DNA of 64,000 nucleotides from an uncultured Armatimonadota bacterium (GCA_903927345.1 CAIYMO010000042.1:62001-126000), one strand, 5' to 3'; positions 8,957 through 18,166 are shown, counted from the stretch's first letter. The notes: generated from the sequence alone by a model not told the origin. Translations and numbers: made by a program.

Positions 8957-9899
8957 CGAAGCGGTCGCGAATCGTTGCCCAATCACGGATCCCAGACAGT
9001 GAGTCTGCGGCTTCGCAGGAGCTTGCGCCGACTGCACAACCGATTCTCAGGCTCTCCGCAATGGCATAGCCGTGTGTCATGCCGTAGATGAAGCCGGCGA
9101 TGGTAGCGTCGCCGGAGCCAGTGGTGCCGACGATTTCAACTGGGAAGACTGGCTGATGAAGTTCACTGGTTCCGTCACTCCAGCGCAATCCATCTGCTCC
9201 GCATTTGAGGACGACGTTCTTGGCACCCCACTCCAGCGCTTTCTGAGCGGGATCGGCGCCTCCTGTCACGAGGGAAGCTTCCTCCTCGCTCGGCATGAAG
9301 AAGTCGACATGAGGAAGCACTTTGGCGAGAATTTGGGGCCAGGGAGCGCGACCGGATTCCCCCGCAGAATCGGGGAGACTCATGTCTAACGATGTGGTCA
9401 GCCCGGCCCGTTTGGCACGGGCAAAGATATCGGCAAGTTCAACGCCGCCATCGGAGAACATTCGGCGCATGAGCGGGGGATATCCGAAGTGGAACCACTC
9501 GGACTTTGGGAGGGCGTCGAAGTCCACGTCCTCGGCTCCGAAGAAGTGATTGCAGCCGGGGTGGTGCAAAAATGTGCGATCTCGCCCAGGTTGGCTGATG
9601 ACAATTGAGTACGAGGTCTGTGCGGTGCTGGTTCGGCTTAGGTGAGCATCGAGTCCATCTCCGAATCCGCGAACGAGCCTAGCTATGGCATCACCGAACG
9701 CATCTTCACCGATTTTGGCGACCAGGGCGACATCCATGCCGAGCTTTCGTAGAGCAAGTCCGACGTTGGACACCGCTCCGCCGGTCGAGAGGATCGATGG
9801 GCCAGTGTCGACCAGTTGCCCAGGCTCGATCGAGGTTGACGTTAGAACCTCTGGAATGATATCCAGGCAGAGGTGGCCAGCGACGATGACTCGGCTCAT
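8940..9899 (-). CDS. PfkB family carbohydrate kinase
   Basis: A 319-residue ribokinase-like sugar kinase. Visible features are an N-terminal GHLCLDI strand, the [15 protein letters not shown] substrate/glycine segment, and the C-terminal PfkB signature around [17 protein letters not shown], in which the Asp of GSGD is the catalytic base and the glycines form the anion hole. I begin at the ATG at 9899, since the upstream extension is unlike PfkB proteins and this ATG overlaps the preceding stop as ATGA. It is the last gene of an aldolase-dehydrogenase-kinase operon and would phosphorylate a sugar, sugar acid or cyclitol intermediate. Confidence 0.9.
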   Translation of the reverse strand: MSRVIVAGHLCLDIIPEVLTSTSIEPGQLVDTGPSILSTGGAVSNVGLALRKLGMDVALVAKIGEDAFGDAIARLVRGFGDGLDAHLSRTSTAQTSYSIVISQPGRDRTFLHHPGCNHFFGAEDVDFDALPKSEWFHFGYPPLMRRMFSDGGVELADIFARAKRAGLTTSLDMSLPDSAGESGRAPWPQILAKVLPHVDFFMPSEEEASLVTGGADPAQKALEWGAKNVVLKCGADGLRWSDGTSELHQPVFPVEIVGTTGSGDATIAGFIYGMTHGYAIAESLRIGCAVGASSCEAADSLSGIRDWATIRDRFVIPRL

Positions 9900-11017
9900 T
9901 TGATGGTGACCGTTTGCCCGGTTCGCTGCGATTCGAGGGCCGCGGTGAACAGGTGGTGGCTGCCGAGGGCTTCTGCGGGGGTGGCACACCTGAACTTGGG
10001 CTGATTCCCAGCGAGTTCGTCAACGAATGCCGCCCACATTTGAAGAATGGCATCGGAGAAGCCGAATTCAAAAATGTGACCGGTGATGGCGGGATAAGCA
10101 GACGAGTAGCCGAGGTCTTCTTCCTGCCAAGCCTGTCGTCCGCCCGGCTCGTACGGCATTGTTCTCAGCGTTTTGGGGTGTTTGGTGCTGAACTCGGCGC
10201 TGTTCTTGGTGCCAAGAATTTTGATATACCAAGAGTCGGTGTCACCCGGCGAAATGCGCTTAGTTTCGAGAAGCATCGGGAATCCTTGGGCGCTCTCGCA
10301 GGCGAGAATTGCGTTGTCCCACGTATCGCAAGGTACGGACTCACCTTGGGCGTTCGGTCGCTGGCTAAACACATTGGAGAGCAGGGCGCGGACGTTTTTC
10401 GGTTTGAAGCCGAAGCGCAGGGGGAGGTGGAGGACGTGCAGCCCGAGGTCACCCATGCAACCGTATTCCCCGTTTGTCTCGGCGCGGCGCTTCCAGTTAA
10501 TTGGCTTGTTGGGGTCGAGGTCGCTGCTGTGGCAGAAGCCTGCTTTGAGTTCAATGATCTGCCCGAACTCGCCGTTTTGGACCATCTCGACGATCCTTTG
10601 TGCGCCAGGGAAAAATGGGAATTCGCTCGAACATCGGACGACTACTTCGGGGTGTTCATCGTTGACCGCGATGATTCGCTCAGCGGATGGAAGGTCAATT
10701 CCAAATGGCTTTTCGGCGAAGAGGTGCTTCCCTGCCCGAATGCAGTCGATATAGATCTGCTCGTGCAAGTTGTGCGGAACGGCGCAGTAGATCGCCTCAA
10801 TGTTCGGATCTGCGAGAAGCTCCCGATAGTCGGTGGTGGCGGTGGAGAGAGAGTGGTGGGTTTTGAACCACTCCATTGCGCCGGCGTTGACGTCCGACGC
10901 TCCTACGATCACCGGCTTGGCGGGCATATTCAGCAAATGCATCCACCGAGCGGCGGCGCTGGCGAATTCTCGCCCCATGAGTCCGCAACCGATCACGCCG
11001 AACTTGATCTCTCTCAT
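9896..11017 (-). CDS. Gfo/Idh/MocA family oxidoreductase
   Basis: A 373-residue NAD(P)-dependent dehydrogenase. The N-terminal Rossmann fold begins FGVIGCGLMGREFA (GxGxxG-type), followed by AIYCAVPHNLHEQIYIDCIRAGKHLFAEKPFG, in which the EKP lysine is the family's catalytic residue. The C-terminal half is the alpha/beta substrate domain. Members oxidise inositols, sugars or their derivatives. Its start overlaps the aldolase stop by 4 nt and its stop overlaps the kinase start by 4 nt, so all three proteins should be made together. Oxidation, phosphorylation and aldol cleavage of one sugar-like compound is my inference. Confidence 0.92.
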   Translation of the reverse strand: MREIKFGVIGCGLMGREFASAAARWMHLLNMPAKPVIVGASDVNAGAMEWFKTHHSLSTATTDYRELLADPNIEAIYCAVPHNLHEQIYIDCIRAGKHLFAEKPFGIDLPSAERIIAVNDEHPEVVVRCSSEFPFFPGAQRIVEMVQNGEFGQIIELKAGFCHSSDLDPNKPINWKRRAETNGEYGCMGDLGLHVLHLPLRFGFKPKNVRALLSNVFSQRPNAQGESVPCDTWDNAILACESAQGFPMLLETKRISPGDTDSWYIKILGTKNSAEFSTKHPKTLRTMPYEPGGRQAWQEEDLGYSSAYPAITGHIFEFGFSDAILQMWAAFVDELAGNQPKFRCATPAEALGSHHLFTAALESQRTGQTVTIK

Positions 11018-11850
11018 CGGCTTAGCTCTTCGGCGGCTCGCTCGGGCGTCCAGGCTTGGTGGACCACGCCCATTAGGGCGCGAGTCATTCCAGCAGGGTT
11101 GGGGTGCTGGATGACGTTTCGGCCGTAGACAATTCCCTTCGCACCTTGATCCATCAGGTTCTTTGTCCTGGTTAGGATTTCTTCGTCGCTGGCTCGGCCG
11201 CCGCCACGCACCAGTACCGGGATGCCGGAGGCGACTTCGACGACCTTGTGATACTCGCTGACGTCGTCGGTCGGATCGGCTTTGATGATATCTGCGCCGA
11301 GTTCCACTGCCTGGCGGACGAGGGGGCGGATTTTGTTAATGTCTCCATCGACCATGTATCCACCGGCCTTTTCGTTAGCCTGCATGACCAGCGGCTCGAC
11401 CATCAGCGGCATTCCGGCTTTGTCAGCTTGCGATTTGAGTGCGTTGACGTTGCGAACGCAATCGCGATGAAGCTCGGGCTGACCGGGGAGGAGGAGGAGA
11501 TTGACAACCACGCAAGCTGCATCAAGCCGGACGGCTTGGTCGACAGCATCAGAGATAAGCTCGCTCATCAAGGTTCGCGGGAGTGCCGTTCCGTAGACGT
11601 TGGCAACGTCAGTCCGGAGGACGAGCGCGGGCTTTGCACCACTGATTGACTGAAGAATCGGGGCTGTTCCGGGCGGGAGTTGGACTGCGTCGGGTGCGGC
11701 TGCGACGACGGTTTCGATCGCCTTGCGGATATCCTCGATTCCGGCGAGGAACGAGAGTTCGTTGAAGAAGCCGTGGTCAATCGCCACGTCGAAACACTTT
11801 CCGTCCGCGGCGAAGAGGCGGTTGAGGCGGGGCTTGGAAGGATTCAACAT
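11014..11850 (-). CDS. DhnA/LacD-like class I aldolase
   Basis: A 278-residue TIM-barrel protein of the DeoC/LacD/DhnA aldolase superfamily. It has FDVAIDHGFFNE near the N-terminus (the DHG of DhnA-type enzymes), a MVEPLVM strand mid-protein, ADIIKADPTDD where the Lys is the probable Schiff-base residue, and the VLVRGGGRA and GIVYGRNVIQ phosphate-binding strands near the C-terminus. It is the first gene of the operon and should cleave a phosphorylated ketose or keto-acid made by the two downstream enzymes. Family placement is good; the true substrate is unknown. Confidence 0.85.
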   Translation of the reverse strand: MLNPSKPRLNRLFAADGKCFDVAIDHGFFNELSFLAGIEDIRKAIETVVAAAPDAVQLPPGTAPILQSISGAKPALVLRTDVANVYGTALPRTLMSELISDAVDQAVRLDAACVVVNLLLLPGQPELHRDCVRNVNALKSQADKAGMPLMVEPLVMQANEKAGGYMVDGDINKIRPLVRQAVELGADIIKADPTDDVSEYHKVVEVASGIPVLVRGGGRASDEEILTRTKNLMDQGAKGIVYGRNVIQHPNPAGMTRALMGVVHQAWTPERAAEELSR

Positions 11851-11903
11851 CGGCTTTGTGAACCGATATTACTCTGAATATCCGCTTTGACTCTTACAAC
11901 CTA

Positions 11904-11931
11904 AATTTGCCCTTGAAGGAAGGGACAAATT
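11904..11931 (-). terminator. hairpin after the 98-aa membrane protein gene
   Basis: The arms AATTTGCCCTT and AAGGGACAAATT pair with a single-base bulge around a 5-nt loop. It starts 2 bases beyond the stop of the minus-strand gene ending at 11933 and lies upstream of the aldolase operon, so it probably insulates the two. Confidence 0.55.
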
Positions 11932-11932
11932 C

Positions 11933-12229
11933 TCAGTGATGTCCGCTTTGCGGGCCGTACCACTCGCCTTCGACGTCTCGGGAGACGGTCTTGCTGTAGA
12001 CGAACCAGATGTAGAGGTTGATGACAACTGCGATGACCAGGCCGATCGCCATGCCCTTCAATCCGCCGTTAACCGAGTACAGCCCGAGGTCGCCCTTGAG
12101 AGTCTTGGTGAAGATGGTTCCGCAAGCGAATCCGAAAACGGATAACACGACAAAGAGCACTTTGCCGAGGGTGCGTGCAATCTGAGCGTCTTGCTCGAGT
12201 GCGGGTCGTGCGTCGTGGTTGTCAGCCAT
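11933..12229 (-). CDS. small two-helix membrane protein, unknown
   Basis: A 98-residue protein with two hydrophobic stretches (about residues 22-43 and 57-78), a glycine-rich link and a histidine-containing C-terminus (GPQSGHH). I do not recognise the family. It begins 15 bases after the CobW stop but has its own TATAAT box (12237-12242, minus) 7 nt before the ATG, with AGGAT in between, so it may be transcribed alone as well as with cobW. Confidence 0.75.
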   Translation of the reverse strand: MADNHDARPALEQDAQIARTLGKVLFVVLSVFGFACGTIFTKTLKGDLGLYSVNGGLKGMAIGLVIAVVINLYIWFVYSKTVSRDVEGEWYGPQSGHH

Positions 12230-12244
12230 ATCCTTGATTATAAC

Positions 12245-13450
12245 TTACCGAGCCATCTCGTGCGTACTCGGGAATGGGTCATTGTAGTTCTTCCACACCT
12301 CAGGACCAGCGGCAAACTCTTCGTCGGTCAGCAGAGCTTCGCTGAGAAGCAGCTCAAGTTTGGGACGATCCAGCCCCACACCGATCAGAACGATCTCTTG
12401 GCGACGATCGCCGTAGGGTTCGACAAACTTCTCAAGAATCCATGCTTTCGAGTCTTCTTCCACGGGCCAGTACTGCTTCGGGGCAGTGCACCACCACGTC
12501 CCTGCCGGCTCGTAACGGCAAGCTCCGCCGGCCTGACTCCAGCCGCCGATCCAGTTCATTCGGGTGGCGAGCCAGAAAAACCCTTTGCTGCGCAGGACTC
12601 CTGGCCACTCGCGCTGGATCAAGTTCCAGAAGCGCTCGGGATGGAACGGTCGCCGCGCTCGAAAAGCGAAGGAGCTGATGCCGTATTCTTCGGTTTCCGG
12701 AGTGTGCTCATTGAGCATCTCTTTGATCCACCCAGCAGAGCTTTGGGCCTTTTCGAAGTCAAAGCGGTTCGTGTTGAGGATTCTTTTGAGATCAATCTGG
12801 CCACGAGTGGTTTCGACGAGTTCGGCAACAGGGTTGAGGGAGTGGATGAGAACCTTGAGCTTTGCCAGCTCTTCCGGGGTGACTAGATCACATTTATTGA
12901 GGAGGATAACGTCCGCAAACTCTACTTGGTCGACGAGGAGGTCGGAGACGGTGCGATCGTCTTCTTCTCCGAGCGACTCTCCCCGGTTCTTGATGAAATC
13001 AGCTTCTTTGAAGTCTTTGACGAACGTGAAGGCATCCACTACGGTGACCATCGTGTCGAGCTTGGCGTAGTGGCCGAGGCTCTGGCCAGTTTCATCCTCG
13101 AAGGTGAAGGTCATTGCGACGGGAATTGGTTCGCTGATTCCAGTGGACTCTATTAGGAGATAGTCGAACCGATTCTCTCTTGCGAGCCTCGATACTTCCT
13201 GGAGTAAGTCGTCGCGCAAAGTGCAGCAGATGCATCCGTTGGTCATCTCGATCAGCGTCTCTTCTGTACGGCTGAGGTTCGCACCGCCACCTTGGACTAA
13301 TGCCGCATCGATGTTGATTTCACTCATATCGTTCACGATTACCGCGACCCGCATTCCTTCGCGGTTCGTGAGGACGTGGTTGAGGAGAGTGGTTTTTCCT
13401 GCGCCGAGAAACCCAGAGAGGACGGTCACAGGCAGGCGTGTATCATTCAC
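12245..13450 (-). CDS. CobW/COG0523 family GTPase (metallochaperone-like)
   Basis: About 401 residues. The N-terminal G3E GTPase domain has a Walker A motif GFLGAGKTT (residues 13-21) and the metal-binding CxCC motif (C73, C75, C76) in [13 protein letters not shown], plus NKCDLV (G4). A CobW C-terminal domain covers roughly residues 240-395. Such proteins load zinc, cobalt or other divalent metals into client proteins. I place the start at GTG 13450 because TATAAT (13457-13462) ends 6 nt before it, implying a leaderless mRNA; an ATG at 13465 lies inside the promoter and would serve only a transcript read through from csoR. A CsoR-like operator covers the spacer, so metal control is likely. 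Confidence 0.92.
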   Translation of the reverse strand: MNDTRLPVTVLSGFLGAGKTTLLNHVLTNREGMRVAVIVNDMSEINIDAALVQGGGANLSRTEETLIEMTNGCICCTLRDDLLQEVSRLARENRFDYLLIESTGISEPIPVAMTFTFEDETGQSLGHYAKLDTMVTVVDAFTFVKDFKEADFIKNRGESLGEEDDRTVSDLLVDQVEFADVILLNKCDLVTPEELAKLKVLIHSLNPVAELVETTRGQIDLKRILNTNRFDFEKAQSSAGWIKEMLNEHTPETEEYGISSFAFRARRPFHPERFWNLIQREWPGVLRSKGFFWLATRMNWIGGWSQAGGACRYEPAGTWWCTAPKQYWPVEEDSKAWILEKFVEPYGDRRQEIVLIGVGLDRPKLELLLSEALLTDEEFAAGPEVWKNYNDPFPSTHEMAR

Positions 13451-13456
13451 GCCTGA

Positions 13457-13487
13457 ATTATACATATAGGGGGTATACCTACTTCAA
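13457..13487 (-). promoter_or_regulatory. CobW-gene promoter with a CsoR-like operator
   Basis: On the minus strand, TTGAAG (13482-13487) and TATAAT (13457-13462) are separated by 19 bp. The spacer contains TATACCCCCTATATGTAT (13460-13477), a G/C tract flanked by A/T, the kind of site bound by CsoR-family repressors. A near-identical 18-mer occurs at 14622-14639. The csoR gene ends immediately upstream. Binding is inferred. Confidence 0.6.
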
Positions 13488-13751
13488 AAAGCGATTAAGT
13501 GTGGTCCGCACTTCTTGCTTCTTGTCTTCAGGAGACATTTCGTGTTCGGGGCCAGAGCCAAAAACGCAATCTTCGATGTGGTGCGTCAACAGAAGTAGGC
13601 CAAGTTGGTCGAGAGCAGCTCGAAGCGCCGATACTTGGGTGAGCACATCAACGCAATAGCGCTCATCCTCAATCATCTTCTGAATGCCGCCAACTTGCCC
13701 TGAGATTCGAGCAAGGCGCTTTTTGGCGTCGGCATAAACGTCGTGACTCAC
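13479..13751 (-). CDS. csoR: CsoR family copper-type metal-sensing repressor
   Basis: A 90-residue all-helical DUF156 repressor. Starting from GTG 13751 gives the usual length and the start [22 protein letters not shown], the typical first helix. Cys33, His58 and Cys62 have exactly the 25- and 4-residue spacing of the Cu(I)-binding Cys-His-Cys set in Mycobacterium CsoR (C36, H61, C65). That argues for copper over the FrmR (formaldehyde) or RcnR (nickel) types. It lies just upstream of the CobW gene on the same strand and diverges from two prepilin-like genes, with candidate operators on both sides. No copper ATPase gene is present here, so the regulon is unusual. Confidence 0.9.
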   Translation of the reverse strand: MSHDVYADAKKRLARISGQVGGIQKMIEDERYCVDVLTQVSALRAALDQLGLLLLTHHIEDCVFGSGPEHEMSPEDKKQEVRTTLNRFLK

Positions 13752-13819
13752 TGAACAATTATCACTGTTTTTTCGTCTGCAGGATAGTAACGCTACCCCG
13801 GTATCGTACACTGGAGCCT

Positions 13820-14560
13820 ATGCGAAGAGCTTTTACTCTGATTGAACTTCTTGTTGTGATTGCAATTATTGCAATTCTTGCCGCGATCCTGTTCCCGGTT
13901 TTCAGTCAAGCAAAGGCTGCAGCAAAGAAAACGGCGGATCTGAACAACCACAAACAGATCATTACATCTATGTATATGTATGCCAGTGATAATGATGATC
14001 GCACCTGTGCGACTCACCACGATCTTGAAACTGGCGAAACGATCGCAGACCTTTACACATGGTTTGAGCCACTCTACCCGTACTGCAAGAACCGCGACAT
14101 TTTCCGCGATCAGGTTGTCAGTCAAACACCGACTTTGTTCCCCAACCTCCTGACGCTTCCTGACTGGAATGTGCGCCGCACCGACTACCTGATCAACGGG
14201 TTCTTCTCTCACGGAACATCGTTTACGATTTTCTCGAGTCCAGCTAACCAGATCGTGGTCGGGGAACGACATTCGAATATTGCTTTCTTTGACTATCATG
14301 CCTGGCCCTCGGCACCAGATGACAACTGGGAGCGCGGATTCCTCGACGGATCAGGCTATCAGTTAGGCGATGTCGACACGGATACACAGGTTCCTGACGC
14401 ACGCAACGTGGGACGACACGCCCAGGGGAACAACTATTCGTTCTCCGATGGCCACGCTAAATGGTTCCGGTTCACCCAGACCCTGGATAAGACCAAACCG
14501 GCGGACGCAATCGACAACTGGGGAATGCACAACGTCGACAACCTTCCGGCAAACGACTGA
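13820..14560 (+). CDS. prepilin-like protein with N-terminal methylation motif
   Basis: A 246-residue secreted protein. It begins with a short basic leader, then [20 protein letters not shown], the type IV prepilin/pseudopilin cleavage and assembly helix. The residue before the cleavage Phe is Ala and not the usual Gly. The C-terminal two thirds include a [10 protein letters not shown]... and [13 protein letters not shown] segment, as in the DUF1559/H-X9-DG-type proteins abundant in Planctomycetes and Armatimonadota. A prepilin peptidase should cleave it; it may be a surface or secretion-machine component. It ends in a strong terminator. TACACT lies 7 nt before the ATG. Confidence 0.88.
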   Translation: MRRAFTLIELLVVIAIIAILAAILFPVFSQAKAAAKKTADLNNHKQIITSMYMYASDNDDRTCATHHDLETGETIADLYTWFEPLYPYCKNRDIFRDQVVSQTPTLFPNLLTLPDWNVRRTDYLINGFFSHGTSFTIFSSPANQIVVGERHSNIAFFDYHAWPSAPDDNWERGFLDGSGYQLGDVDTDTQVPDARNVGRHAQGNNYSFSDGHAKWFRFTQTLDKTKPADAIDNWGMHNVDNLPAND

Positions 14561-14578
14561 ATCTAGTTCAGCATTTTG

Positions 14579-14612
14579 AACCTGAGACCTATTGTTAAGT
14601 CTCAGGTTTTTT
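14579..14612 (+). terminator. rho-independent terminator
   Basis: A perfect 10-bp stem (AACCTGAGAC at 14579-14588 with 14599-14608) and a 10-nt loop run into six T residues at 14607-14612. It ends the first prepilin-like gene, so the next one must use its own promoter. Confidence 0.9.
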
Positions 14613-14621
14613 CATTTTAGG

Positions 14622-14666
14622 GATACCCCCTATGCGTATGTTGTGATACACTACCCCCCATGGGTA
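14622..14666 (+). promoter_or_regulatory. promoter region with two CsoR-like G/C-tract sites
   Basis: GATACCCCCTATGCGTAT (14622-14639) matches the operator-like 18-mer of the CobW promoter at 15 positions. A second site, TACCCCCCATGGGTA (14652-14666), has inverted TACCC/GGGTA ends and spans the ATG. TACACT (14647-14652) is a plausible -10, ending 7 nt before the ATG. Another short site (TACCCCGGTA, 13794-13803) precedes the first prepilin-like gene. Control by the neighbouring CsoR is inferred. Confidence 0.5.
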
Positions 14667-15361
14667 ACAACAAAGCATTCACTCTGATCGAGTTACTTGT
14701 TGTCATCGCGATCATTGCCATCCTCGCGGCGATCCTGTTTCCCGTTTTCGCACAGGCGAAGGAGGCAGCCAAGAAGACTCAGAGCGCAAGCAATATGCGC
14801 CAAATTGGCATTGGGCTCACCCTTTATTCAAATGATTGGGATGGCGGAATTCCTCGGTCGATGCACAATTCGGCGGGCAATGTGGAGCGCGCTTGGATCT
14901 TCAATCTTGCCCCTTATATCAAGGCTGACCAAGTAAGGGTCTGCCCCGCAGATCCAAAAGGGCAACAGCGTATCCAGGCAAGGGCGACCAGCTACGTCCT
15001 CAACGGATATTTGACAGATGACTATCAGGAGGACGTGGCGAATGCGTATCGTTCTCGGTTCGACACCCTCCCGAGGACGGCGGAAACATTCGTCTTGTTC
15101 AGCATTGCCGATCGACAGAATGTGCTGACCTACAACGATCACTGCCACTCCTACTTCTGGTTTTTGCTGAGCAATCCGAATAGCCGCTGGAACGCAATTC
15201 TTGCGGAGATTCAGCCAGACCGCTTCAACGGATCTACTGCGAACCGCACACAGGGATCGGCGAACTATCTGTACGCTGACACGCATATCAAGAGTCTCCC
15301 CTCAGGGAGAATTCGCGGATGGGCGTTTGAAAACTACGATTTCGCGAAGCCGCCGGAATGA
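14660..15361 (+). CDS. prepilin-like protein with N-terminal methylation motif
   Basis: A 233-residue relative of the gene before it. It has the leader MGNNKA followed by [20 protein letters not shown], again with Ala at -1, and then a globular region (SNMRQIGIGLTLYSNDWDGG) typical of DUF1559-like pseudopilins. The C-terminal part includes SANYLYADTHIKSLPSG, the counterpart of the H-x-DG region. It overlaps the ATG region of the downstream PEP-CTERM gene and is probably co-transcribed with it. Candidate copper-repressor sites lie in its promoter, so it may be metal-regulated. Confidence 0.87.
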   Translation: MGNNKAFTLIELLVVIAIIAILAAILFPVFAQAKEAAKKTQSASNMRQIGIGLTLYSNDWDGGIPRSMHNSAGNVERAWIFNLAPYIKADQVRVCPADPKGQQRIQARATSYVLNGYLTDDYQEDVANAYRSRFDTLPRTAETFVLFSIADRQNVLTYNDHCHSYFWFLLSNPNSRWNAILAEIQPDRFNGSTANRTQGSANYLYADTHIKSLPSGRIRGWAFENYDFAKPPE

Positions 15362-15381
15362 TGGCTTCGGGAGTAAATGCA

Positions 15382-16122
15382 ATGAAGAAAACTCTATTGA
15401 TTACGGGCGCTGCACTGTTGGCTGGCCTGGCCAATGCGCAGACTTATTACACCGAGGGGCATGCCGATATTGGAATTGGTCATGACGGAACGAACTGGGA
15501 TCTCCACTTCCATGACGACACAGGAATGACCGAATACGCACCAGAAGATGTTGTTATCGTGGCTCCTCTGAGTTCTCAGTGGGCTACTCCCGCGTCCAAT
15601 TTCGGGTTCACCGGAGTTGCGGGTGGCGGATCGATTTTTCGATTAAGGCAGACTGCCTTTGCAGGACAACCATTTCTCGGAATCGGAACTGAAGAGTTCC
15701 TCGCGCCATCCGCATCGTACACAGATTCAGATGCACGACTTAACCGAGTCTTCGGGACAAATGCTGGAGAGTGGGTCTCTCTGGAACTGGTCAACGTGAC
15801 TGGTCCGGGTGTGTTTTCGCTGTGGTCCAACGATCCTGATGGAAGCGGCACTCCTCTAGTTTGGATGTCCTCAAATGACGGAATCTCGTCTAGCGACCGC
15901 TATGTTGCGCAACCAGGCGCTCATGACCACGCCAACTGGGGCTTTTCTAAGGCTGGAACCTATGAGGTCACCGTACGTGGCAAATTCTGGGACGGAAGTG
16001 CATTCCAAACCAGTGACAATGCAACCTACACGTTCCAAGCGGTGCCTGAGCCTGCTTCGATGGCAGCGCTTGGACTAGGTCTTGTTGGTCTACTTCGCCG
16101 AAGAAACAAGAAGTCGGTTTAA
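15382..16122 (+). CDS. PEP-CTERM sorted secreted protein
   Basis: A 246-residue exported protein with an N-terminal signal peptide (ends near NAQ) and a C-terminal sorting tail: VPEPAS, a hydrophobic segment, then RRRNKKSV. This is the exosortase-recognised PEP-CTERM arrangement. The N-terminal region (EGHADIGIGHDGTNWDL, EYAPEDVVIV) resembles the choice-of-anchor M/TIGR03769-type surface domain, a tentative match. I use the ATG at 15382 because GGGAG at 15369-15373 is spaced 8 nt from it and the signal peptide begins there; the ATG at 15358 is the alternative. The stop overlaps the convergent thioredoxin gene by 4 bp. Confidence 0.88.
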   Translation: MKKTLLITGAALLAGLANAQTYYTEGHADIGIGHDGTNWDLHFHDDTGMTEYAPEDVVIVAPLSSQWATPASNFGFTGVAGGGSIFRLRQTAFAGQPFLGIGTEEFLAPSASYTDSDARLNRVFGTNAGEWVSLELVNVTGPGVFSLWSNDPDGSGTPLVWMSSNDGISSSDRYVAQPGAHDHANWGFSKAGTYEVTVRGKFWDGSAFQTSDNATYTFQAVPEPASMAALGLGLVGLLRRRNKKSV

Positions 16123-16128
16123 CCGACT
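16112..16128. other. palindrome spanning two convergent stop codons
   Basis: AGTCGGTT and AACCGACT flank a single T. The stop codons of the PEP-CTERM gene (16120-16122) and of the thioredoxin gene (16119-16121, minus) fall in its centre. It could act as a bidirectional termination signal, though a hairpin would have to open several central pairs. Confidence 0.45.
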
Positions 16129-16577
16129 CGCTTAGTGCCCGGCTTTGGTGAGCCTGGCTTTGGGGCGGCCTTTTTGGTCGCCCTTTTCTTTGCCTCGGCA
16201 AGAAATTCTTTCATCATCGTCTTATCCAGCCCGCCGACCGTCATCAGAACGGTTTTGCCATCCGCCTTGATCACGTGCAGCGTTGGGTAGGCAGTGACCT
16301 TATACTTCTGTGAGCTGGCCGTGCCTTCTTTTTCGCAGTCCTGCTTCACCACAATGACGTCTTTGAAGATCGTCTTGGCTTCTGCAGATTGGAAGACGTC
16401 TCGGTCCATTTGCTTACATGGTCCGCACCAGGTTGTATAAAAGTCAACCAGGATGAGCTTCCCGGACTTAGCTGCTTCCTTCTTAGCCTTCTCGAGGTCG
16501 TGGGAGTATTCGGTTTTTGCGGTAGCAAATGAGCAAAGAAGAGAGGCGCAGAGCAGACCGGCAAGCGTTCGTTTCAT
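16119..16577 (-). CDS. secreted thioredoxin-fold protein
   Basis: A 152-residue protein with a signal peptide (residues 1-20) and a thioredoxin domain carrying the redox motif WCGPCKQM (about residues 50-57), followed by VIVVKQDCEKEG and the cis-Pro segment VTAYPTLHVI. It probably reduces or forms disulfides outside the cytoplasm. The tail after residue 130 is rich in Lys, Pro and Ala (KKRATKKAAPKPGSPKPG), an unusual basic extension that may bind the cell envelope or nucleic acid. AAGAGG lies 2 bases before the ATG. It diverges from cysS. Confidence 0.9.
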   Translation of the reverse strand: MKRTLAGLLCASLLCSFATAKTEYSHDLEKAKKEAAKSGKLILVDFYTTWCGPCKQMDRDVFQSAEAKTIFKDVIVVKQDCEKEGTASSQKYKVTAYPTLHVIKADGKTVLMTVGGLDKTMMKEFLAEAKKRATKKAAPKPGSPKPGTKRVG

Positions 16578-16615
16578 ACCTCTTATGATGCACCAAGTAA
16601 ACTAGAGTTTCCCTT

Positions 16616-18085
16616 ATGAGTGAGAAGCATTTTCGCCTTTACGATTCGCTCTCGCGTCAGGTCAAACCGTTGACGACGCTGGAGCCAGGCCACCTTCGCT
16701 TCTACTCGTGTGGACCTACCGTCTACTCCTACGCTCACATCGGTAACTTCCGATCGTTTATCACGGCGGATCTCATCGTCCGGACCGCTCTCTCCTTGGG
16801 TTGGAAGGTCACTTGGGTTTCCAACATCACCGACGTCGGGCACCTCACCGAAGATGATGTTGCCGACGCCCAGGGCGAAGACAAGATGGAGAAGGCGCTT
16901 CGGTCGAAGGAAGGCGAGCAATTCCACAATGTGTGGGAGCTTGCTGAGTTCTATGAGGATGCTTACCGCGACGACTGGAAGCAGCTGAACCTTCTGGAGC
17001 CAGATGTTCGCCCCAAGGCCACCCAGCATGTCCGCGAGCAGATCCTTGCCGCCGAAGAGCTGATCGCTAAGGGATTTGCCTATGAAACCGAGAGCGGTAT
17101 CTACTTCTCAGTAGACAAATTCCCCGAGTACGGCAAGCTGAGCGGCAACACGCAGGAAAATCTGCGCAAGGCAGTTCGGGATGTTGTTCTCGACGAAGAG
17201 AAGAAGGATCAGAGCGACTTTGCGATCTGGAAAAAGGATGACAAGCACCTGATGCAGTGGTTCTCGCCTTATGGCTGGGGATTCCCTGGCTGGCACATCG
17301 AGTGCTCGGTCATGGCCCGCGCCTATCTTGGAGACACGATCGACCTTCACAGCGGCGGTGAGGACAACAAGTTCCCTCACCACGAGTGCGAAATCGCCCA
17401 GAGCGAAGCCTTGACCGGGAAGCCTTTCTCGAATCACTGGACGCATACGGCCTTTCTTCAGGTCAACGGTCAGAAGATGGCGAAGAGCGCCGGGAACTTC
17501 TACACGGTTCGGGGACTGGTTGCCGATGGTGCAAACCCGCTCGCAATTCGCTTCGCGCTGATCGGTGGCGTCTATCGAAAACCGTTTAACTTCACTGACC
17601 AGGGCCTTAACGACGCCGCCACGAACCTTGAACGCTTCCGACGTGCGGTCGATGTTGCCCTCGCGGCTGATGGCGCGGGTGAGGACTCGCTCGGCGAAGA
17701 GCTGGGCGGACTGTTTGAGGATGCTCTTGAAGCGATGTGCTCCGACCTCAACACTCCGGTGGCTATTGCAAAGGCACTTGAAGGCGCCCGGCTGATCACC
17801 CGAGAAGGAACACTGAACGCGGCTACTGGAGCGTCGGCAAAATCCTTCTTGGAGAAGGTTGAGTTGCTCCTTGGAATTATTGGGCCGCTGGAAGTCGCCG
17901 AGGAGCCAAACCATTGCCTACCCGCCGTGGATGAAGCACGAATTCTGGGTCAGATCGAAGCCCGAAAGGCTGCGAAGGCTGCGAAGAACTGGGGTGAAGC
18001 GGATGCAATCCGCAACGCGCTCCTCGCCGAAGGAATCGTGCTCACCGACAATGCCGACGGGACTGTTGGCTGGTCTCGAGCATAA
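16616..18085 (+). CDS. cysS: cysteinyl-tRNA synthetase
   Basis: A 489-residue class Ia aminoacyl-tRNA synthetase that charges tRNA-Cys. It has the zinc Cys32 in FYSCGPTVYSYAHIGN, the HIGH motif as HIGN (41-44), GWHIECSVMA with a further zinc Cys, HHECEIAQ, and the KMSKS loop as KMAKS (287-291). The DALR-type anticodon-binding region follows to the end. The KMAKS variant is the only departure from consensus. It is a single gene with its own promoter, divergent from the thioredoxin gene. Confidence 0.98.
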   Translation: MSEKHFRLYDSLSRQVKPLTTLEPGHLRFYSCGPTVYSYAHIGNFRSFITADLIVRTALSLGWKVTWVSNITDVGHLTEDDVADAQGEDKMEKALRSKEGEQFHNVWELAEFYEDAYRDDWKQLNLLEPDVRPKATQHVREQILAAEELIAKGFAYETESGIYFSVDKFPEYGKLSGNTQENLRKAVRDVVLDEEKKDQSDFAIWKKDDKHLMQWFSPYGWGFPGWHIECSVMARAYLGDTIDLHSGGEDNKFPHHECEIAQSEALTGKPFSNHWTHTAFLQVNGQKMAKSAGNFYTVRGLVADGANPLAIRFALIGGVYRKPFNFTDQGLNDAATNLERFRRAVDVALAADGAGEDSLGEELGGLFEDALEAMCSDLNTPVAIAKALEGARLITREGTLNAATGASAKSFLEKVELLLGIIGPLEVAEEPNHCLPAVDEARILGQIEARKAAKAAKNWGEADAIRNALLAEGIVLTDNADGTVGWSRA

Positions 18086-18166
18086 GCTGGTCTAAATCTT
18101 GCATCATCATAGTTAACTTGACCGCTGGAACAGCGTTGTTCTGGCAAGTAAGAGGTTCACAAAGCC

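Noticed and set aside
9914-11128. 404-codon plus-strand open frame opposite the Gfo/Idh gene
   Set aside because: It is the antisense shadow of a clear Gfo/Idh/MocA enzyme; it has no recognisable domain or start signal.
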